A DNA stretch of 64,000 nucleotides from Cellulophaga sp. L1A9 (GTDB lineage: Bacteria > Bacteroidota > Bacteroidia > Flavobacteriales > Flavobacteriaceae), in assembly GCF_009797025.1 (NCBI RefSeq), contig NZ_CP047027.1, positions 1,364,001 through 1,428,000 on the forward strand, read 5' to 3'. The position numbers and the translations under genes are program-made. This document shows, in pieces, positions 8,992 through 16,075 of the stretch. Numbering within the stretch: the stretch's first letter is position 1; every line of letters begins with the position of its first letter. The notes under the pieces were generated by a model that did no database searches, was not told the DNA's origin, and saw nothing but the letters and a program-made list of their open reading frames with translations.

Positions 8992-9294
8992 TTACATTTC
9001 AATCCAATTCCCATTTTCATCAGCATAAAGCGTACCTGAAGTACCGTCTTCTAATGAAACTTCTAATTTATATTGTTTTTGATCATTTACATGTGCTTTA
9101 TCAATCGTTGCAGATGGATAGTTTGAAGTTACTGCTGTTGTAACAGCTTCTGGTAATTCTGACATTTCAATTTCTGAAAAGCCGTCTTGTGTTGCTGATA
9201 CAATTACTGTTTCTTCTACTGCAGTCTCACTAGGTTGTGCCATTGCTGTTAAACCTACAAATGCAAATGCTGATGCTAAAATTAATTTTTTCAT
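8992..9294 (-). CDS. Secreted PepSY-like protein, tandem paralogue 2
   Basis: 100 residues with the same signal peptide (ending TAMAQ) and PepSY-like domain as its neighbours. It differs from copy 1 mainly at KAHVNDQKQYKLEVSLEDG and from copy 3 at only a few residues (TTAVTSNYP against ATAVTTNYP). Its start lies 660 bases from that of copy 1, the same period as to copy 3, showing tandem duplication of a gene-plus-promoter unit. Function unknown; exported small protein. Confidence 0.85.
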   Translation of the reverse strand: MKKLILASAFAFVGLTAMAQPSETAVEETVIVSATQDGFSEIEMSELPEAVTTAVTSNYPSATIDKAHVNDQKQYKLEVSLEDGTSGTLYADENGNWIEM

Positions 9295-9343
9295 AATATC
9301 TATATTTTAAAGTGTTATTAATTATTAAACTTATTACTCCTAT

Positions 9344-9359
9344 TGAAAATATAATGCCG
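9344..9359 (-). promoter_or_regulatory. Sigma-54-like promoter of PepSY-like gene 2
   Basis: GGCATTATATTTTCA on the minus strand, GG at 9357-9358 and C at 9345, identical in sequence and position to the gene 1 element. Confidence 0.4.
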
Positions 9360-9439
9360 AAAGATGAAAACAATACATTTTTAAAATAACTAACTCATAA
9401 TTAGGTGTTTACGTTTGACACGAAAAAAGTAAAATGTGT

Positions 9440-9472
9440 ATTACTGGGTAATAATAGGATACACTGAGTAAT
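9440..9472. promoter_or_regulatory. Paired upstream site, gene 2
   Basis: Plus strand: the perfect palindrome ATTACTGGGTAAT, then 10 bases, then ACTGAGTAAT, beginning 82 bases upstream of the GG of the promoter-like element. Confidence 0.45.
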
Positions 9473-9584
9473 TTCTATACAAGAAAATACGCTATCTAGT
9501 GGCATAACTATTTCGGCACAACTACAAGATCTTAGCTATTAAAGATTTCAAACTGCCGGAAGAAAAACTATTCCTGCTTTAAAC

Positions 9585-9620
9585 AAAAAAAAGGGACTGT
9601 ATAAAATACAATCCCTTTTT
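9585..9620 (-). terminator. Terminator after PepSY-like gene 3
   Basis: The minus-strand stem GGGATTGTAT/ATACAGTCCC with flanking A and T runs, 34 bases beyond the stop at 9654. Confidence 0.75.
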
Positions 9621-9653
9621 CCCTGACTAACTTAATGTAACTCAATTGCTTGA

Positions 9654-9956
9654 CTACATTTCAATCCAATTACCGTTTTCATCAGCATAAAGCGTACCTG
9701 AAGTACCGTCTTCTAATGAAACTTCTAATTTATATTGTTTTTGATCATTTACATGTGCTTTATCAATTGTTGCAGATGGGTAGTTTGTAGTTACCGCTGT
9801 TGCAACTGCTTCTGGCAATTCTGACATTTCAATTTCTGAAAAACCATCTTGTGTTGCTGATATAATTACTGTTTCTTCTACTGCAGTCTCACTAGGTTGT
9901 GCCATTGCTGTTAAACCTACAAATGCAAATGCTGATGCTAAAATTAATTTTTTCAT
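9654..9956 (-). CDS. Secreted PepSY-like protein, tandem paralogue 3
   Basis: 100 residues with the same architecture as copies 1 and 2 (signal peptide to residue 20, PepSY-like domain about 40-100, terminal GNWIEM). Closest to copy 2. It has its own promoter-like element, paired upstream site and terminator. The near-identity of three consecutive copies points to recent duplication or ongoing gene conversion. Function unknown. Confidence 0.85.
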   Translation of the reverse strand: MKKLILASAFAFVGLTAMAQPSETAVEETVIISATQDGFSEIEMSELPEAVATAVTTNYPSATIDKAHVNDQKQYKLEVSLEDGTSGTLYADENGNWIEM

Positions 9957-10005
9957 AATATCTATATTTTAAAGTGTTATTAATTATTAAACTTATTACT
10001 TCTAT

Positions 10006-10021
10006 TGAAAATATAATGCCG
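10006..10021 (-). promoter_or_regulatory. Sigma-54-like promoter of PepSY-like gene 3
   Basis: GGCATTATATTTTCA on the minus strand, GG at 10019-10020 and C at 10007, at the same distance from the start codon as in genes 1 and 2. Confidence 0.4.
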
Positions 10022-10102
10022 AGAAATAAAAACAGTATGTTTTTAACGTAACTAACTTATAATAAGATATTTACATATATTTCTAAAGAAAGTGAAATGT
10101 GT

Positions 10103-10135
10103 ATTACTGGGTAATAATAGGATACACTGAGTAAT
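10103..10135. promoter_or_regulatory. Paired upstream site, gene 3
   Basis: Plus strand: the perfect palindrome ATTACTGGGTAAT, then 10 bases, then ACTGAGTAAT, 83 bases upstream of the GG. Conserved although surrounding bases differ between copies. Confidence 0.45.
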
Positions 10136-10256
10136 TTCTATACAAATTTCATTCTCATACAACCTAACTTATTTTTTAGGTGAACGATTAGGATTGTACC
10201 ATAGAACAATTAAACGCAGAAACCTGTACTGAGACCTAGCCTAGTTTTTAACCAAT

Positions 10257-10290
10257 AAAAAAGGAGTTGCCCCCGCAACTCCTTTTTTTT
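10257..10290 (-). terminator. Orphan terminator left by the lost paralogue
   Basis: The stem GGAGTTGC/GCAACTCC around a CCCC loop, flanked by A and T runs on both sides. It follows the remnant tail at 10327. Confidence 0.7.
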
Positions 10291-10326
10291 AAAACAAACT
10301 AACTAACATTATTGACTAATAAAATT

Positions 10327-10344
10327 TTACATCTCTAAGCAATT
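10327..10344 (-). pseudogene. Deletion remnant of a fifth PepSY-like paralogue (last five codons and stop)
   Basis: The minus strand reads Asn-Cys-Leu-Glu-Met-stop, matching the Asn-Trp-Leu-Asp-Met-stop tail of gene 4. The flanking TTTTATTAGTCAATAATGTT region matches downstream of gene 4 as well. Upstream of these codons the sequence passes directly into intergenic sequence equivalent to that beyond the next terminator. The body of the gene was therefore removed, leaving a scar. Confidence 0.6.
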
Positions 10345-10440
10345 TATACTCGTGCAACCTAGATTATTCTTTAGATGAAATCCTAAAAATATTTAAGAGC
10401 AGAGCCTTTCACTGAGACTTAGAGTGATTTTTTAATCCCT

Positions 10441-10472
10441 AAAAAAGGAGTTACCCCCGTAACTCCTTTTTT
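10441..10472 (-). terminator. Terminator after PepSY-like gene 4
   Basis: The stem GGAGTTAC/GTAACTCC with A and T runs on either side, 36 bases beyond the stop at 10509; a diverged copy of the hairpin at 10257. Confidence 0.75.
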
Positions 10473-10508
10473 AAACCAAACTAACTAACTTTACTGACTA
10501 ATAAAATT

Positions 10509-10814
10509 TTACATATCTAACCAATTCCCTTCGGCATCGGCATATAATTCCATATTTTCTCCAGCCTCACTAGCTACTATTAATTTGTACTCTGACTCTT
10601 CATTTACAAAAGCTTTAGATATCGTAGCACCTGGATAATTTTTCGCTAAAGCCACAGTAATTTCCTCTGGCAAAGCTTCTATTTTTATTTCTGAAAAATC
10701 TTGAGCAAATATTCCTTCCATAATTCCATCATGAAAAATAGGAGTAGTTTCTGTTGCTGTTATTGTTCCTAAACTTCCTATAGCTAATGCTGTGGCAAAT
10801 ACTAACTGTTTCAT
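10509..10814 (-). CDS. Secreted PepSY-like protein, diverged paralogue 4
   Basis: 101 residues. Signal peptide MKQLVFATALAIGSLGTITA is followed by a PepSY-like domain: FSEIKIEALPEEITVALAKN, then YPGATISKAFVNEESEYKL, and ELYADAEGNWLDM. It aligns end to end with the three near-identical copies downstream but is clearly older, with many substitutions and a different linker. It has a better sigma-54-like promoter than they do but lacks their ATTACTGGGTAAT upstream site, so it may share the class of regulator but not the site. Function unknown. Confidence 0.82.
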   Translation of the reverse strand: MKQLVFATALAIGSLGTITATETTPIFHDGIMEGIFAQDFSEIKIEALPEEITVALAKNYPGATISKAFVNEESEYKLIVASEAGENMELYADAEGNWLDM

Positions 10815-10863
10815 ATATCGTGTAATTAAATTCTACATTCGTTTTTAAACTCGATTACTATAT

Positions 10864-10879
10864 AGAAAGAATAGTGCCA
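10864..10879 (-). promoter_or_regulatory. Sigma-54-like promoter of PepSY-like gene 4
   Basis: The minus strand TGGCACTATTCTTTCT matches the -24 half TGGCAC exactly and the -12 half except TC for GC, with exact spacing. It is conserved in spacing with the other three paralogues despite diverged surroundings. Confidence 0.45.
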
Positions 10880-10894
10880 AAGCCACTAAAAATA

Positions 10895-10931
10895 AAAAAC
10901 CCTTGTAAATCACTGATTTACAAGGGTTTTT
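10895..10931 (-). terminator. Terminator of the DUF4301 operon
   Basis: A near-perfect 16-bp stem AAAACCCTTGTAAAT / ATTTACAAGGGTTTT with a 5-base loop, 85 bases beyond the DUF4301 stop at 11016. The T-run is present on both strands. Confidence 0.75.
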
Positions 10932-10956
10932 ATATTATTAAAAACATACATTGTGT

Positions 10957-10998
10957 ATATTTATGTATCTTTTGCCATATTTATGTATAAAAGATACA
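10957..10998. repeat. Direct and inverted repeat cluster upstream of PepSY-like gene 4
   Basis: ATATTTATGTAT occurs twice 20 bases apart, and TGTATCTTTT (10964-10973) is the exact inverse of AAAAGATACA (10989-10998). It lies 79-120 bases upstream of the GG of the gene 4 promoter-like element, the same distance as the paired sites of genes 1-3. Operator function is a guess from position. Confidence 0.4.
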
Positions 10999-11015
10999 CA
11001 CTTTTCTTATGTAAT

Positions 11016-12563
11016 CTAAAGTTTAACCTGATGTGATTTCTTAAATAAATCGTTCACTGTTTTTACAGGATTAAATGTCACTAAGGGTACTTCTACAAAA
11101 ATAGTATTCCAAAAAGCCATTGCTCCATTCCATAAACCAGGAAGCTCTAATGCTTTTAATTCTTTACCATCTTTTGTTTTATCTGTAATAAAACCTTGCT
11201 TTACATCTACAAAGTTGATTAAGTTAAATTTTTCTCCTTTAAAGTTCTTTACTCCACAAACTAAATCTACTGGATTAAAATGCGTAGAATTTTTTAAGAT
11301 ATTCATTTGATTTGTGTTCGAAGCATCTATTTGAGCAGACTCTATAATTTGAAGCGAAGTATTCCCTTTTGCTCCTTTAATCCAAAATGGACCTCCTCCT
11401 GGCTCCCCTTCATTTTTCACCATTCCACAAATTCGGATTGGTCTATTAATTTTATCAATAAGGATTTCTATTTGCTCAGCGATGGTATAGCTATCAAAAT
11501 TATCAGAAAACCTAGCATTCAAATCCTTCTCTAAAAATAATTTAATTTCCATCATTAAATCAAAATCTAAACTAGAAGTATTTTCAAGCTCTTTCGCATA
11601 TCTAAAAGCTTTTTTCTGAAGTTCAATTAACAATCCGCCTAATACTTTTTTACTATCTGCTACTTCCTCTATATTTCTTGAAGGCACTACATTATCAATA
11701 TTCTTTATAAATATGATATCTGCATTTTGTTCATTTAAGTTCTCAATAAGCGCTCCATGCCCTCCAGGTCTAAATAACATAGCGCCATTTTTTTCTCGAA
11801 AAATAGCATTATCCATAGTAACCGCAATGGTATCTGTTTGTGGTTTTTGGAAAGAATAGGTTACATTAAAAGATGCATTTGTTTCCGCAGAAACACGTTC
11901 TTTAATTGCATCAAACTCTGCGTTAAACATTTTTCCATGCTGTTCAGAAATGGTAAAATGCAAATTTGCCTCTCCATTTGCACTAGCATATAACGCCGCT
12001 TCTTTTAAATGCTCTTCAAAAGGCGTGGCAGCATAATCACCATAATTATGAAATGGCAATAACCCTTTAGGATAAAAACCATAATTTAAACCATCCTCAC
12101 TAAGCATTTCATTCACAAAAAGAAATAACTCTTCGCCTTTAGTGCTGTGCTTTCCTTTTATCCTTAATTGAATAATCTCATAAAATGGAAGGTGAATTAA
12201 TTCAGCAGCAAACTTCTGTATATCCTTATCTCCCGTTCTCGTAATATAAGCGTCCAATGTTTCTTCTTGCGGATTGTATTTATCCAAGAAATTAAAAAAT
12301 GCTTTAAACATACGCGATGCTGCTCCTGATGCAGGAACAAATTTCAATAGTGATTTACTATTTCTTGCTGCTTCAAAAATTTCAATAAGCTTATTTTCAT
12401 CTTCATTTGAGAACTTTAATATTCCCCCATCTACCACTGCAGCTTTTTCTAACTTTACAAATGGGATCCCTTCTTTAAAAGTCTCTATTTGCTTTAAAAC
12501 CTTTTCGGCTGTTATCCCTTTAGAAACTAGTTGTTGTTTATCTTGGTCTGAAAATGCTATCAT
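11016..12563 (-). CDS. DUF4301 family protein, nucleotidyltransferase-like
   Basis: 515 residues, the normal length for DUF4301. The sequence FVPASGAASRMFK near residue 77 resembles the G-x-G-T-R-M nucleotide loop of UDP-sugar pyrophosphorylases. FRPGGHGALIENLN and IIFIKNIDNVVP resemble their P-GHG and N-DN motifs, in the same order. This suggests a GT-A-like sugar-phosphate nucleotidyltransferase fold, which is my inference; no substrate is known to me. The start codon overlaps the stop of the NadR-type kinase in an ATGA, so the two are translationally coupled and end an operon beginning with the YkoF-like gene or earlier. Confidence 0.8.
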   Translation of the reverse strand: MIAFSDQDKQQLVSKGITAEKVLKQIETFKEGIPFVKLEKAAVVDGGILKFSNEDENKLIEIFEAARNSKSLLKFVPASGAASRMFKAFFNFLDKYNPQEETLDAYITRTGDKDIQKFAAELIHLPFYEIIQLRIKGKHSTKGEELFLFVNEMLSEDGLNYGFYPKGLLPFHNYGDYAATPFEEHLKEAALYASANGEANLHFTISEQHGKMFNAEFDAIKERVSAETNASFNVTYSFQKPQTDTIAVTMDNAIFREKNGAMLFRPGGHGALIENLNEQNADIIFIKNIDNVVPSRNIEEVADSKKVLGGLLIELQKKAFRYAKELENTSSLDFDLMMEIKLFLEKDLNARFSDNFDSYTIAEQIEILIDKINRPIRICGMVKNEGEPGGGPFWIKGAKGNTSLQIIESAQIDASNTNQMNILKNSTHFNPVDLVCGVKNFKGEKFNLINFVDVKQGFITDKTKDGKELKALELPGLWNGAMAFWNTIFVEVPLVTFNPVKTVNDLFKKSHQVKL

Positions 12564-13123
12564 TGGTCTAGTAGTGTATTTATATGTTCAATTGCTGTTT
12601 TTAATCTTGTTGCTTTATCTCCTTTCAGTATAATATATTTGCGATGATAACGATCAAGGGTATCTTTAAAATACTGAAACATTTTCTCTCGTTCAAAAGG
12701 CTTATCCCTTAAATCATCTCCTTCCCACGGCACATCAATATAAGTCAAAAAATACAAATCATATGTATTTTCAAGCGCATATTTATCTAAAGCGGGATCA
12801 CAATGGCCAATATAATAAGCCTCCGAATATACTTTGGTTTCCAGTAAATCAGTATCGCAAATCAAAACTTTATTAGCTTTTTTGGCAAGTTTATTTTCCA
12901 ATTTCATTTGCCCCTCTGCAATGGGCAACAAATCTTTTGGTTCACATGTTTTTTTTTCCTCGTTCCATTTATCCTGTAAATATTCTCTTGCATATTCTGG
13001 CACCCAAACCGAGTTATAATAACGCGCTAGTTGCCCAGACAAGGTTGTTTTACCTGTAGATTCAGGTCCGAATAAAACTATTTTTATTAGGTCTGAAGGC
13101 TCTTGTTTAAAGTTTTTTTCCAT
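12560..13123 (-). CDS. NadR-type ribosylnicotinamide kinase-like ATPase
   Basis: 187 residues from the ATG at 13121-13123. The frame is open further upstream, but that part is the reverse of PnuC coding sequence and unlike the family. The P-loop is FGPESTGKTTL, followed by PEYAREYL, ICDTDLLETKVYSE and DVPWEGDDLRDKP. These match the C-terminal ribosylnicotinamide kinase domain of NadR without its adenylyltransferase or repressor domains. It would phosphorylate nicotinamide riboside to NMN after uptake. The start lies 37 bases inside pnuC, and the stop overlaps the DUF4301 start, so the genes are tightly coupled. Confidence 0.85.
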   Translation of the reverse strand: MEKNFKQEPSDLIKIVLFGPESTGKTTLSGQLARYYNSVWVPEYAREYLQDKWNEEKKTCEPKDLLPIAEGQMKLENKLAKKANKVLICDTDLLETKVYSEAYYIGHCDPALDKYALENTYDLYFLTYIDVPWEGDDLRDKPFEREKMFQYFKDTLDRYHRKYIILKGDKATRLKTAIEHINTLLDQ

Positions 13124-13716
13124 GCAGCATATCCAAAAATTGCAATAAATGTAAATATAAGGTACTGTAGACTTGTGAATGTAAAGCCCTTGTAAAAATA
13201 TAGGGGAACCGAGATGATATCTCCGATGATCCAATATAACCAATTTTCGACTTTCCGTTTTGCCATCAACCACATTCCAACAAAAAAGATGGCTGTAGTT
13301 ACAGTATCAACATATGCCGTCCAACTCGTCCATTTATCAAAAATTTGATACACAACAAAAACGAAAACAATGGTAGAAAAAAAGATTACAGCAGATATTT
13401 TATGCTCTTTTCGCGTTGTTTTTGATATGGGCGTTGTATGCTCTTCATCTACCTTTCGCGTCCAAACATACCAACCATAGACACTCATGATAAAATAATA
13501 AACATTAATCATCATATCTCCTAATAGCCCCCAAATAACTAATAAGTATACAAATATTGCAGTACTTATCATCCCTGTTGGGTAGACTAAAATGTTATTT
13601 TGTTTTGAGAACAATACAGATAATAACCCAAATAATACGGCTACAATCTCTAGAACGATATGATGTGTTTCATAGCGCGCGTATTGCTCAAAGAAAAAAT
13701 TAAAAATGGGGTTCAT
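13087..13716 (-). CDS. pnuC: PnuC-family nicotinamide riboside (or thiamine-type) transporter
   Basis: 209 residues with about seven hydrophobic segments, the SWEET-like size of PnuC. The family signature lies near the C-terminus in ENWLYWIIGDIISVPLY, with the conserved tryptophans, aspartate and following YKG. PnuC proteins are facilitated transporters that depend on a kinase to trap the substrate, and an NrK-type kinase is encoded immediately downstream. In Bacteroidota, related PnuT proteins carry thiamine, and here the gene upstream is a YkoF-type thiamine-binding-like protein. The substrate is therefore ambiguous; the kinase favours nicotinamide riboside. The start overlaps the previous gene by 17 bases. 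Confidence 0.88.
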   Translation of the reverse strand: MNPIFNFFFEQYARYETHHIVLEIVAVLFGLLSVLFSKQNNILVYPTGMISTAIFVYLLVIWGLLGDMMINVYYFIMSVYGWYVWTRKVDEEHTTPISKTTRKEHKISAVIFFSTIVFVFVVYQIFDKWTSWTAYVDTVTTAIFFVGMWLMAKRKVENWLYWIIGDIISVPLYFYKGFTFTSLQYLIFTFIAIFGYAAWKKTLNKSLQT

Positions 13717-13960
13717 AATCGCTTCGGTCAGATTTAACGATTTTCATAAACAACACGCCATTATCCATAAGCTCAAAAGCTTCTTTAATTTCATTCTGAA
13801 GTAATGACATTACTACATCATACTCCCCATACACCTGAGTGCTTAAGGGATTCTCTAATACGGTTAAACCAGATGCTCTTAATTTTTGTATAAATTGAAT
13901 GATAATAGGTTCAAAAGTATCTTGTAAAGGTGATAATGTAAGTTCTACGGAAATGTTCAT
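13700..13960 (-). CDS. YkoF/MTH1187-type thiamine-binding-like protein
   Basis: 86 residues, ATG start. It begins MNISVELTLSPL and contains IIQFIQKLRASGLTVLENPL, TQVYGEYDVVMSLLQ and NGVLFMKIVKSD. This is the ferredoxin-like fold of the MTH1187/YkoF superfamily, whose YkoF members bind thiamine and hydroxymethylpyrimidine. It is cytoplasmic, with no signal peptide. Seven bases separate it from the phosphopantetheinyl transferase, and its end overlaps pnuC. A role in thiamine or precursor handling fits the family but is not proved by the sequence. No riboswitch is visible in front of it. Confidence 0.75.
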   Translation of the reverse strand: MNISVELTLSPLQDTFEPIIIQFIQKLRASGLTVLENPLSTQVYGEYDVVMSLLQNEIKEAFELMDNGVLFMKIVKSDRSDYEPHF

Positions 13961-13966
13961 TTTATA

Positions 13967-14599
13967 TTATAGTTTTACAGAATACACACAGGTGTACCCC
14001 TCAAATTCTAAAAAGTCTACGGAATAGGATGAGTTTTTACCTTGATAGGTAATTTCAGCAATGGATTCTCCTTCCTGAAATGTAAATTCTTTAACATCAA
14101 TATGCTGCAAAAAGCTTAATCCTTTTTCAGAATAGATTTTATATAGCGCTTCTTTTGCTCCCCAAACAATAGTTAATTTCCGGATAATTGCTTCGTCATT
14201 TGCTAGTGTCCTGTATTCTTCCGGTTGTGTAAACTTATGGGCAATTTTCATGATTTTCTCTCGCTGCAATTCAATATCAATACCAACCTCATCTGTATGT
14301 GCTACGATAATTCCTGTAAAATCATGCGAATGAGTTATTGAAATATGGTTGCCATCTTTAAGATGTGGTTTTCCATTTGCATCATAATATAGGTCATGAT
14401 CCACATAACCCGCTTTGGCTAATAAATGCCGAATACTTAAAAAGCCTTTTCTATGTGCCTCAGATTTCATGCCTTCAAACCTATTTGCACAGACATCTGT
14501 AAGCACAATTCCTTTAGCAAGTTCATCCTCAGACTCTGTTACTTTCCAGATAAAAACTGTAATGCTAGGTGTTACCGTAATTGTTTTGTAAAGAGGCAT
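13967..14599 (-). CDS. 4'-phosphopantetheinyl transferase (Sfp-type superfamily)
   Basis: 210 residues from the ATG at 14597-14599 (MPLYKTITVTPSITV). A GTG at 14623 extends the frame by 8 residues but lies in the divergent promoter region. Motifs are DVCANRFEGMKSEAHRKGFL, VGIDIELQREKI with the Mg-binding aspartate and glutamate, and WGAKEALYKIY with the conserved W, KE and K. The enzyme moves the phosphopantetheine arm from CoA to carrier proteins. The length, about 210, is of the short Sfp/HetI type. It heads a likely operon with the YkoF-like protein, pnuC, the kinase and DUF4301, and is divergent from ahcY. Confidence 0.9.
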   Translation of the reverse strand: MPLYKTITVTPSITVFIWKVTESEDELAKGIVLTDVCANRFEGMKSEAHRKGFLSIRHLLAKAGYVDHDLYYDANGKPHLKDGNHISITHSHDFTGIIVAHTDEVGIDIELQREKIMKIAHKFTQPEEYRTLANDEAIIRKLTIVWGAKEALYKIYSEKGLSFLQHIDVKEFTFQEGESIAEITYQGKNSSYSVDFLEFEGYTCVYSVKL

Positions 14600-14616
14600 T
14601 GCTTTTAGTACCTTTG
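14585..14616 (+). promoter_or_regulatory. Promoter of ahcY (Bacteroidota type)
   Basis: TTTG at 14585-14588, a 20-base spacer, then TACCTTTG at 14609-14616: a full match to TTTG / TAnnTTTG. Transcription would start near 14622, about 55 bases before the ahcY ATG. Confidence 0.7.
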
Positions 14617-14618
14617 CA

Positions 14619-14638
14619 ATCACTAAATTTTTAGTGAT
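14619..14638. promoter_or_regulatory. Palindrome at the ahcY transcription start
   Basis: ATCACTAAA-TT-TTTAGTGAT, 9-bp perfect arms. It overlaps the predicted start point of ahcY and the 5' end of the divergent operon. It could be an operator or a 5' stem-loop in the mRNA. Confidence 0.45.
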
Positions 14639-14676
14639 AAAATTGCTATTTAACGAAAGTAAAAATAAAAAAGGAT

Positions 14677-15993
14677 ATGAGCACTAAAACTGTTTCTTAT
14701 ATACCTAACAAGGTAAAAGATATTACGCTAGCAGACTGGGGTAGAAAAGAGATTAACTTGGCAGAAGCTGAAATGCCAGGATTAATGTCATTAAGAGAAG
14801 AATATAAGGATGAGCAACCTTTAAAAGGTGCTCGTATTGCTGGTTGTTTGCATATGACTATTCAAACAGCAGTTCTAATAGAAACTTTAGTAGCCCTTGG
14901 TGCTGAAGTAACTTGGAGTTCTTGCAATATTTTCTCAACACAAGATCAAGCTGCTGCTGCTATTGCTGCTGCAGGAGTTCCTGTTTATGCTTGGAAAGGT
15001 ATGAATGAAGAAGAATTTGATTGGTGTATTGAACAAACCTTATTTTTCGGAGAAGACCGCAAGCCATTAAACATGATTTTAGATGATGGTGGTGATTTAA
15101 CAAATATGGTATTAGATAGATATCCTGAACTTGCAAAAGACATTAAAGGTTTATCTGAAGAAACTACAACTGGTGTTCACAGACTTTATGAAAGAGTTAA
15201 AAATGGTACGCTTCCAATGCCTGCTATTAATGTAAACGATTCTGTTACCAAATCTAAATTTGATAACAAATACGGTTGTCGTGAAAGTGCTGTTGATGCT
15301 ATTAGAAGAGCAACAGATACTATGCTTGCTGGAAAAAGAGTTGTTGTTTGTGGTTATGGTGATGTTGGTAAAGGTACTGCTGCTTCTTTTAAAGGTGCAG
15401 GTTCTATAGTTACTGTTACTGAAATTGATCCAATCTGTGCACTACAAGCTGCAATGGATGGTTTTGAAGTAAAAAAATTAGAAACAGTTGTAGGCAATGC
15501 TGATATTGTTATTACAACTACAGGAAATAAAGACATTATCCGTTCTGAACATTTCCTTGCAATGAAAGACAAGGTTATTGTTTGTAATATTGGCCATTTT
15601 GATAATGAAATTGACATGGCTTGGTTGAATGGTAACTACGGTCATACAAAAGATGAAATTAAACCACAAGTTGACAAGTATACTATTGATGGTACTGATA
15701 TTGTTTTATTAGCAGAAGGACGTTTGGTAAATTTAGGTTGCGCAACAGGGCATCCTAGTTTTGTAATGAGTAACTCATTCACCAACCAAACACTTGCTCA
15801 AATAGAACTTTGGAACTACAATGACAAATACAAAAACGATGTATACATGCTACCTAAGCATTTAGATGAAAAAGTAGCTGCATTACACCTTGCTCGTTTA
15901 GGAGTAGAACTTACAGAATTAAAGCCCGATCAAGCATCTTATATTGGTGTTAAAGTAGAAGGTCCTTTTAAACCTGAGTACTACAGATACTAA
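14677..15993 (+). CDS. ahcY: Adenosylhomocysteinase (S-adenosylhomocysteine hydrolase)
   Basis: 438 residues, full length, ATG start. [16 protein letters not shown] (about 57-72) is the substrate region. [11 protein letters not shown] and the [15 protein letters not shown] segment carry the catalytic lysine and aspartate. GYGDVGKG (226-233) is the NAD loop, and the conserved C-terminus ends KPEYYRY. The enzyme hydrolyses S-adenosylhomocysteine to adenosine and homocysteine, closing the methyl cycle; NAD is a bound cofactor. It is monocistronic, with a strong terminator directly after the stop. Confidence 0.97.
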   Translation: MSTKTVSYIPNKVKDITLADWGRKEINLAEAEMPGLMSLREEYKDEQPLKGARIAGCLHMTIQTAVLIETLVALGAEVTWSSCNIFSTQDQAAAAIAAAGVPVYAWKGMNEEEFDWCIEQTLFFGEDRKPLNMILDDGGDLTNMVLDRYPELAKDIKGLSEETTTGVHRLYERVKNGTLPMPAINVNDSVTKSKFDNKYGCRESAVDAIRRATDTMLAGKRVVVCGYGDVGKGTAASFKGAGSIVTVTEIDPICALQAAMDGFEVKKLETVVGNADIVITTTGNKDIIRSEHFLAMKDKVIVCNIGHFDNEIDMAWLNGNYGHTKDEIKPQVDKYTIDGTDIVLLAEGRLVNLGCATGHPSFVMSNSFTNQTLAQIELWNYNDKYKNDVYMLPKHLDEKVAALHLARLGVELTELKPDQASYIGVKVEGPFKPEYYRY

Positions 15994-16009
15994 AAACAAT
16001 GAACTACTG

Positions 16010-16057
16010 AAATCAAAATCCTTATTTTTTTATGAAATAAGGATTTTGATTTTTTAA
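16010..16057 (+). terminator. Terminator of ahcY
   Basis: The stem AATCAAAATCCTTATTT / AAATAAGGATTTTGATT is followed by a T-run, 17 bases after the ahcY stop. Confidence 0.85.
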
Positions 16058-16075
16058 GCTTATACTAACAACCAA

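Larger units (their letters stand above)
9295..9584. other. Intergenic region between PepSY-like genes 2 and 3
   Basis: About 290 bases without a gene. The gene-proximal half matches those of the other copies; the half toward gene 3 (about 9475-9580) is unrelated filler in which I see nothing beyond the listed sites. Confidence 0.6.
9957..10508. other. 552-base region between PepSY-like genes 3 and 4
   Basis: No complete gene. It holds the gene 3 promoter and upstream site, and a roughly 180-base tandem duplication that carries two similar terminators and the last codons of a vanished fifth paralogue. Confidence 0.7.
10155..10526. repeat. Imperfect tandem duplication of a terminator and gene tail
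   Basis: Copy A (about 10155-10344) and copy B (about 10350-10526) share CAACCTA, TTTAG, ACTGAGAC, the AAAAAAGGAGTT hairpin, AACTAACTAAC and GACTAATAAAATTTTACAT in the same order. Copy B ends in the intact tail of PepSY-like gene 4; copy A ends in a tail with no gene behind it. Confidence 0.75.

Noticed and set aside
8332..9956. Assembly artefact producing three PepSY-like copies
   Set aside because: The copies differ at several residues and their intergenic middles are unrelated, which an artefact would not create.
13124..13273. N-terminal extension of the NadR-type kinase
   Set aside because: The extra 50 residues are encoded by the other frame of pnuC and are unlike the family, and a good ATG lies at 13121-13123.
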